Source: Opitutaceae bacterium (GTDB lineage Bacteria; Verrucomicrobiota; Verrucomicrobiia; Opitutales; Opitutaceae). From it: 64,000 bases of DNA. Below are positions 58,695 to 64,000 of the stretch, in pieces. The first letter of the stretch is position 1; each line of letters opens with the position of its first letter. Below the pieces are notes generated by a model that ran no database searches, was not told where the DNA came from, and saw nothing but the letters and a program-made list of their open reading frames with translations. The stretch lies in assembly GCA_030648295.1 (NCBI GenBank), contig JAUSID010000264.1:1-64000 (forward strand), written 5' to 3'. Position numbers and translations under genes: made by a program.

Positions 58695-59096
58695 ATGGCT
58701 CGTGCAACCAACTCCCCCGCGTCGCGCAAGCGGCGCAAGAAAGTGCTGAAATACGCCAAGGGCTATTTCGGCAACAAGTCCAAGCTCTTCCGCTACGCGA
58801 AAGAAGCCGTCCAGCACGCCTGGCAGTATGCCTACGCGGCGCGCCGCAAGAAGAAGGGCGATCGTCGTTCCCTCTGGATCGTCCGGCTCAACGCCGCCTG
58901 CCGCAACAACGGCATCAGCTACAGCCGGTTCATCGAGGGCCTGCATGCCGCGAACATCCAGCTCGATCGCAAGGTCCTGAGCGATCTCGCGATTCGCGAC
59001 GAGGTGGCCTTTACCGGCCTGGTCAAACAAGCCCAAGACGCGTTGAAGACCAAGGCAGGCGCGGCCAAGAAGGCCCCCGCCGCCGCCAAGGCCTGA
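58695..59096 (+). CDS. rplT: 50S ribosomal protein L20
   Basis: RKRRKKVLKYAKGYFGNKSKLFRYAKEAVQHAWQYAYAARRKKKGDRRSLWIVRLNAA. Confidence 0.97.
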   Translation: MARATNSPASRKRRKKVLKYAKGYFGNKSKLFRYAKEAVQHAWQYAYAARRKKKGDRRSLWIVRLNAACRNNGISYSRFIEGLHAANIQLDRKVLSDLAIRDEVAFTGLVKQAQDALKTKAGAAKKAPAAAKA

Positions 59097-59152
59097 GTCA
59101 GTTTCTCAACGCGAGCCCCGGCGGGCTCGCCTCCCTGTTTCCAATTTCAGGA

Positions 59153-59195
59153 AGGACGGGTCCCGCGCCGCGGGATTCCGTCCTTTATTTTTGGC
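59153..59195 (+). terminator. Rho-independent terminator after rplT (or attenuator upstream of pheS)
   Basis: aggacggg-tcccgc-gccgcgggattccgtccttt followed by a T-rich tract. Confidence 0.65.
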
Positions 59196-59314
59196 CACTC
59201 ACGAATCTTTCTCTTTCCTCTTTCTCTTAATCTTCCTCCCTCCGATTCTGTTTTGAGAGAAAGAAGAAAGATAAAGATTAAGAGAAAGGCATTTCGTCCG
59301 CCTCTGCACTTTCC

Positions 59315-60358
59315 ATGCAAGATCAACTTTCCGCCCTTCTCGCCAAAGCCTCGGCCGAATTGCCCGGGCTGAAGGCGCGTCCCGAGTTCGAGGCCGCCAA
59401 GGCCCGCTATGTCGGCCCGAACGGCGAGCTCACCGCGCTGATGAAGCAGATGGGCACCGTGCCGAAGGAGCAGCGGCCGGCCGCCGGCAAGCTGATTAAC
59501 GAAACGAAGACACAGCTCCAGGCGCAGCTCGACGCCGCGCTTGCCCGCATCGGTGCGGCGGAACTTGCCGCGCAACTCGGGCCGGCGGTCGATCCGACGC
59601 TGCCTTCACCTGACGTCGGGCCCGGCACGTATCATCCGCTGACCCTCGTCCGCGAGGAGATGTGCCGGATTCTGCGCAAGGTCGGCTTCGTGGTGGCCGA
59701 CGGACCGGAGGTTGAAACCGAATACTACTGCTTCGATGCGCTGAACACGCCGTCCGATCACCCGGCACGCGACGAGAAGGACACGTTCTATTTCCCGGAC
59801 TCGGCGCGTTTCGGCAACGTGTCGAAGAAAACTCCCGAGGAGAAATACCTGCTCCGCACGCACACCTCGTCGGTGCAGATCCGCACCATGCTGAAGGGGC
59901 CGCCTCCGATCCGGATCGTTTCGCCCGGTCGCGTTTACCGGCGCGACACCACGGACGCGACGCACAGCGCGAACTTCCACCAGCTGGAGTGCCTCTACGT
60001 CGACCGCAACGTCACGGTCCGCGACCTCAAGGCGCTGCTCGATTACATCTTCGCGTCATTGCTCGGCAAGGACACCAAGACGCGATTCCGGCCGCACTAT
60101 TTCGGCTACACGGAGCCGAGCTTCGAGGTGGACCTCAGCGCGCGTCACCTGCCGAAGGTGAAGAAGGAATGGATTGAAATCGGCGGCTGCGGGATGGTCG
60201 ACCCGACCGTGTTCGAGGCGGTCGGCTACGATCCCGATATCTGGAGCGGCTATGCGTTCGGCATGGGCCTCGAGCGGCTGGCGATGCTCCTCTACGGCAT
60301 CGATGACATCCGTTACTTTTACCAAAACGATCTGCGGTTTTTGAAACAATTTGCCTGA
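59315..60358 (+). CDS. pheS: Phenylalanine--tRNA ligase alpha subunit
   Basis: GTYHPLTLVREEMCRILRKVGFVVADGPEVETEYYCFDALNTPSDHPARDEKDTFY; LLRTHTSSVQIRTM; GMGLERLAMLLYGIDDIR. Confidence 0.97.
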   Translation: MQDQLSALLAKASAELPGLKARPEFEAAKARYVGPNGELTALMKQMGTVPKEQRPAAGKLINETKTQLQAQLDAALARIGAAELAAQLGPAVDPTLPSPDVGPGTYHPLTLVREEMCRILRKVGFVVADGPEVETEYYCFDALNTPSDHPARDEKDTFYFPDSARFGNVSKKTPEEKYLLRTHTSSVQIRTMLKGPPPIRIVSPGRVYRRDTTDATHSANFHQLECLYVDRNVTVRDLKALLDYIFASLLGKDTKTRFRPHYFGYTEPSFEVDLSARHLPKVKKEWIEIGGCGMVDPTVFEAVGYDPDIWSGYAFGMGLERLAMLLYGIDDIRYFYQNDLRFLKQFA

Positions 60359-60365
60359 AGTTACT

Positions 60366-60570
60366 CCCGCGAATCACGCGAATGAACGCGAATACACCCC
60401 GGTTTGTCATTCTGAGGCTTGGCGAAGAATCCAGCACACTGTCCGCACGCGGTCGCGCCGCTGGATTCTTCGGCAGCCCTCAGAATGACAGGTGTTGGGT
60501 ATTCATCGCCTCGTTCACGCAATCCCACCTGCTCCAGCACTCATTCGCGTAAATTGGCGTGATTCGCGGG
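60366..60570. repeat. Nested inverted repeats between pheS and pheT
   Basis: Outer 28-nt arms 60366-60393 / 60543-60570; inner 30-nt arms 60406-60435 / 60460-60489. Confidence 0.88.
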
Positions 60571-60584
60571 CCACAAATTTTCCA

Positions 60585-63047
60585 GTGAAAATCTCTCTCA
60601 ATTGGCTGAAGGACTACGTGCAGCTCGACGCGTCCGTCGACGAGATAACCCGCGCGATCACTTTCCTTGGCTTCGAGGTCGAGGGTGTTCAGCCCACCGG
60701 TGCGCCGAAGCTCGAGCACGTCGTGGTCGGCGAAATCCTCACGCGCGCGCGGCACCCGAACGCCGACAAGCTTTCCGTATGTACGGTCGATGTCGGCCCG
60801 GCCGGCGGGGTGAAGACGATCGTCTGCGGGGCGCACAATTGCGATGCCGGCAATCGCGTCCTGGTGGCGCTGCCCGGCGCGGTGTTGCCCGGCAATTTCC
60901 AGATCAAGGAGTCGAAGATTCGCGGCCAGGCTTCGGCCGGCATGATGTGTTCACCGGACGAAATCGGCATGGGCTCGGATCACAGCGGGCTCCTGATCCT
61001 CGACGGGAAGCCCGCCCTCGGTACGTCGATCAACGAGGCACTGCCACCGGGCGACACGGTTTTCGACATCGAGATTACGCCGAATCGTCCGGACGCTCTC
61101 TCGCACCTCGGCATCGCGCGGGAATTGGCCGCGTGGTTCAAGCTGCGGCTGATGTACCCTCAGGAAAAATTCCACGGCGCGCTCGCCGACGAGGGCCCCC
61201 GTCCTGATTTGCTTGCCGGCGTCCGGGTCGACGCACCGGAGGACTGCCCGCTCTACACGGCTCACGTCATCACCGGAATCAAGATTGGCCCGAGCCCGGG
61301 CTGGATGCAGGAACGGCTCAAGGCCGTGGGCCTGCGTCCGATCAACAACGTCGTCGACGTCGGCAACTACGTCATGCTCGAGACCGGCCAGCCGCTGCAC
61401 GCCTTCGATGCGCGCAAGCTGGGCGGCAACCAGATCGTGGTTCGTCGCGCGACCGACGGCGAAAAGATCGTCACGCTCGACGGCAAGGAACGCACGCTCA
61501 GCAGCCGGATGCTCGTCATCGCCGATGCCAGCCGGCCGGTGGTGATTGCCGGAATCATGGGCGGCGAGAATTCCGGTGTGAGCGACGACACGACCGATCT
61601 GGTGCTCGAGTGCGCGATCTTCAAACGCCAGTCGATCCGCTGGACCTCGCGCAAGGTCGGGCTCACTTCCGATTCCTCCTATCGTTACGAGCGCGGCGTC
61701 GATCCGCATGGCGCACTCGAAGCGGCGTACCGCGCGATTGACCTCATCATCGAGACGGCGGGCGGCCGGGTGGTCGGACCGGCGTATCGGATTGGCGGTG
61801 ACATCCCGTGGCAGCGCGAAATCGTGGTCACGCACGACTACATCACGGAAAAAATCGGTTTCGACATCCCGGCCGAGGAAATGCGCGCCGCGTTCGAAGC
61901 GCTCGAGCTCACGGTGACGCGCGAGGAGGAAACCGAGCATCCGGCTCGCGGGCCCGCGTGGACGGTCAGCATTCCCAGCTGGCGTGATGACCTCGATCGC
62001 CCGATCGACCTCGTGGAGGAAGTACTGCGGTTGTACGGCACGGAAAAAATCCCGGTAACGGCGGTGACCTCGCCCGGTTTGCTGGTCGACGATGATCCCA
62101 TCGTACTCTTCAACCGGCGCGTGACCGATTACCTCGTCGGCCACGATTTCCACGAGTGCGTGAACTACACGCTGCGTCCGGCGAAGGAGATCGCCACGTG
62201 GGTGTCGCAGACCGCGGCCCAGGAACTCGCGCTCGCGAATCCGTTCGTCGAGGATCAGTCGCACCTGCGGCCAACGCTGATCACGGGATTGATGGAATCG
62301 CTGCGGCTCAACCAGTCTCGCGGCGTCACCGTGTCGCGGTTATGCGAGACGGGCCGGATATTCATCGAACACAACGGGCAGAACCTCGAGTGCGCGGCGG
62401 CCGGATTCATCATCGCCGAACCGGTCGGCGCGCGCAACTGGCTGCGTCGCGAGCCGGCCGACTTCTACGCGGTCAAACATCACGTTGGGGCGATCGCCGC
62501 GATCGGTGGAGTCGATCTAAACTGGCAGCCGCTCACACCTGTGATCGGCCCCTACGGCTGGCAGGAGGGGCACTCCGCGTGCGCCGGCGACATGGCTGAC
62601 GGCTGGGTGGCGCGGTTCGGGCTGCTGAATCTCGCGATGGTCAAGTCGCTCGGCATCGAGGGGAAAGTGTACGCCGGAATTTTCGCGCTGCGGCCGGAAA
62701 AGCTGTCGGCGGCCGAAACGCGCCGCCGGTATTCGGACTTCAGCCTGTTCCCCGCGGCCTGGCGCGATCTCGCACTGGTCGTCGACACCGCCATGCCGGC
62801 GGCCGACGTGGAAAAAACGCTGGCGAAGGTCGCGCGCGCCGCGACGGGCAATGCGTTTTCCGTCGAAGCCGTGAGCGTGTTCGATGTCTACCAGGGCAAG
62901 GGGCTGCCGGACGGAAAGAAGAGCCTGGCCTTCAATCTCGTGTTCCGCTCGTCCGAGCGAACGCTCACCGACGACGAAGTGAACGCCGCGTTCACGAAGA
63001 TCCAGAGGGACATCACGGCCGACGGGAAGATCGCGATCCGGGCCTGA
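60585..63047 (+). CDS. pheT: Phenylalanine--tRNA ligase beta subunit (GTG start)
   Basis: MKISLNWLKDYVQLD, VVVGEILTRARHPNADKLSVCTVDVG, FDIEITPNRPDALSHLGIARE, RPINNVVDVGNYVMLETGQPLHAFDA. Confidence 0.97.
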   Translation: MKISLNWLKDYVQLDASVDEITRAITFLGFEVEGVQPTGAPKLEHVVVGEILTRARHPNADKLSVCTVDVGPAGGVKTIVCGAHNCDAGNRVLVALPGAVLPGNFQIKESKIRGQASAGMMCSPDEIGMGSDHSGLLILDGKPALGTSINEALPPGDTVFDIEITPNRPDALSHLGIARELAAWFKLRLMYPQEKFHGALADEGPRPDLLAGVRVDAPEDCPLYTAHVITGIKIGPSPGWMQERLKAVGLRPINNVVDVGNYVMLETGQPLHAFDARKLGGNQIVVRRATDGEKIVTLDGKERTLSSRMLVIADASRPVVIAGIMGGENSGVSDDTTDLVLECAIFKRQSIRWTSRKVGLTSDSSYRYERGVDPHGALEAAYRAIDLIIETAGGRVVGPAYRIGGDIPWQREIVVTHDYITEKIGFDIPAEEMRAAFEALELTVTREEETEHPARGPAWTVSIPSWRDDLDRPIDLVEEVLRLYGTEKIPVTAVTSPGLLVDDDPIVLFNRRVTDYLVGHDFHECVNYTLRPAKEIATWVSQTAAQELALANPFVEDQSHLRPTLITGLMESLRLNQSRGVTVSRLCETGRIFIEHNGQNLECAAAGFIIAEPVGARNWLRREPADFYAVKHHVGAIAAIGGVDLNWQPLTPVIGPYGWQEGHSACAGDMADGWVARFGLLNLAMVKSLGIEGKVYAGIFALRPEKLSAAETRRRYSDFSLFPAAWRDLALVVDTAMPAADVEKTLAKVARAATGNAFSVEAVSVFDVYQGKGLPDGKKSLAFNLVFRSSERTLTDDEVNAAFTKIQRDITADGKIAIRA

Positions 63048-63116
63048 CCTCAGGGCAGACCCTGGCAGGCCGCTCCACGGCCGACTCCCGTCGGCCCCGT
63101 TCAGGCTGGACGGCTC

Positions 63117-63280
63117 AGGCGAGCGCCTCGCGACAGTACTGAACGCACTTCGCCACTTCCGCGACCGGATTTGAACCCTCCGGGATCTTGTATTCGAGTT
63201 CGATGTCGCCCGGGAACGTCCACTTTTCCTTCCGCATCAGCTGGCACGCGCTGCTTGTTCTTTCCAACCCAATCGCGGCG
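63117..63280 (-). pseudogene. C-terminal remnant of a sugar phosphate isomerase/epimerase
   Basis: Minus-strand QLMRKEKWTFPGDIELEYKIPEGSNPVAEVAKCVQYCREALA*. Confidence 0.6.
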
Positions 63281-63340
63281 GTTGACGCCGTCTCCCTGAA
63301 GACAACGCATTTGGCCCTTCAAGGTTTCTGGTTCCGGCAA

Positions 63341-64000
63341 TCACCGGCCCGGGCCGGGTGGCTTTCCCGGCGGCGTGATGTTCCGCCAGAGTTCGACCTT
63401 GTTGGACTGATGATTCGCCCCGAAGAGGCTCGGTGCGCCGTTGCCGTCCAGGTCGACGATTCGCATGCTGTGATTGCCGTTCGTGCCGATCACCTGTTTC
63501 GTCCAGCGCTTACCACCGCCGTGGTTGAGATAGACGGAGACATTCTGCGGGGCGTCGCCCTGCAGCATTGCAGCCGCGACGATATCAGGCCGGCCGTCGA
63601 GGTTGAAGTCGGCGATGCCAACGAAGTGCTGCACCGTCTCGATGTCCGGCTCGACGACGTGCTCGATCCACCGGCCCGACTTTGCGTTCGCGGGCGCCTC
63701 GAACCAGGAGATCCGATACCGCTGGCCTTTGGGTTCCGACGGCGACAGCGCGATATCGAGCCGGCCGTCGCCGTTGAGATCGCCTGTGGCGACGAAAACC
63801 TTGTCCTGTTTCCATTCGGGTCCGAACACGCGGACCGGCCAGCGGCCCAACAGGTCGCCGCGATTCTCGAGCCAGGTGCCGTTGATCACGACGTCGAGGT
63901 CCCCGTCGCGATCAAGATCCGCTGCCGCCAGGCCCTCGCCATCGGAGATGGTCTCGGTGGCACGGGTCCATGTATCCAGCGACTCCTGACGATAGATGAA
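63341..64000 (-). CDS. FG-GAP/VCBS repeat protein (partial, runs off the window)
   Basis: Repeats of ADLDRDGDLDVVING / GDLNGDGRLDIALS / ADFNLDGRPDIVAA / VDLDGNGAPSLFG; frame stays open to position 64000. Confidence 0.9.
   Translation of the reverse strand, partial: FIYRQESLDTWTRATETISDGEGLAAADLDRDGDLDVVINGTWLENRGDLLGRWPVRVFGPEWKQDKVFVATGDLNGDGRLDIALSPSEPKGQRYRISWFEAPANAKSGRWIEHVVEPDIETVQHFVGIADFNLDGRPDIVAAAMLQGDAPQNVSVYLNHGGGKRWTKQVIGTNGNHSMRIVDLDGNGAPSLFGANHQSNKVELWRNITPPGKPPGPGR

Overview
High-GC bacterial window, most likely Verrucomicrobiota/PVC judging by the Tat-type sulfatases, URO-D family proteins, PVC-type cytochrome/DUF1592/DUF1552 proteins and SusC-like TonB receptors. It splits into an accessory half (about 1-43 kb) and a conserved half (about 43-64 kb). 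The conserved half carries an ExbB-ExbD-ExbD-TonB-TPR operon, a tRNA Gln/Thr/Lys cluster, an M14 peptidase, GGT, an M20 amidohydrolase, rpmI-rplT and pheS-pheT. The most interesting content is a corrinoid-dependent methyl-transfer / C1-oxidation island (about 13.9-26.6 kb). It contains a URO-D methyltransferase, DUF1638, a ferredoxin-ASKHA corrinoid reactivase (frameshifted), a PocR/AraC regulator, MTHFR with MTHFR_C, a pterin-binding methyltransferase, an amidohydrolase, FolD, an MtaC/MtbC-like corrinoid protein, a CobW-like P-loop protein and a small membrane protein. The MTHFR-MeTr-amidohydrolase-FolD cassette (about 19.65-24.4 kb) lies between two diverged copies of the same araC-3'/mtaC-5' junction, which suggests modular insertion of a folate branch into a corrinoid operon. 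The left half is also a genomic scrapyard: permuted sulfatase halves, a truncated epimerase, an MtaB-like remnant, a DUF1501/cytochrome chimera, a TniA/TniB-like module, a dead hipBA locus and a tRNA-Pro half. All calls come from reading the supplied translations and nucleotides; no database search was run.
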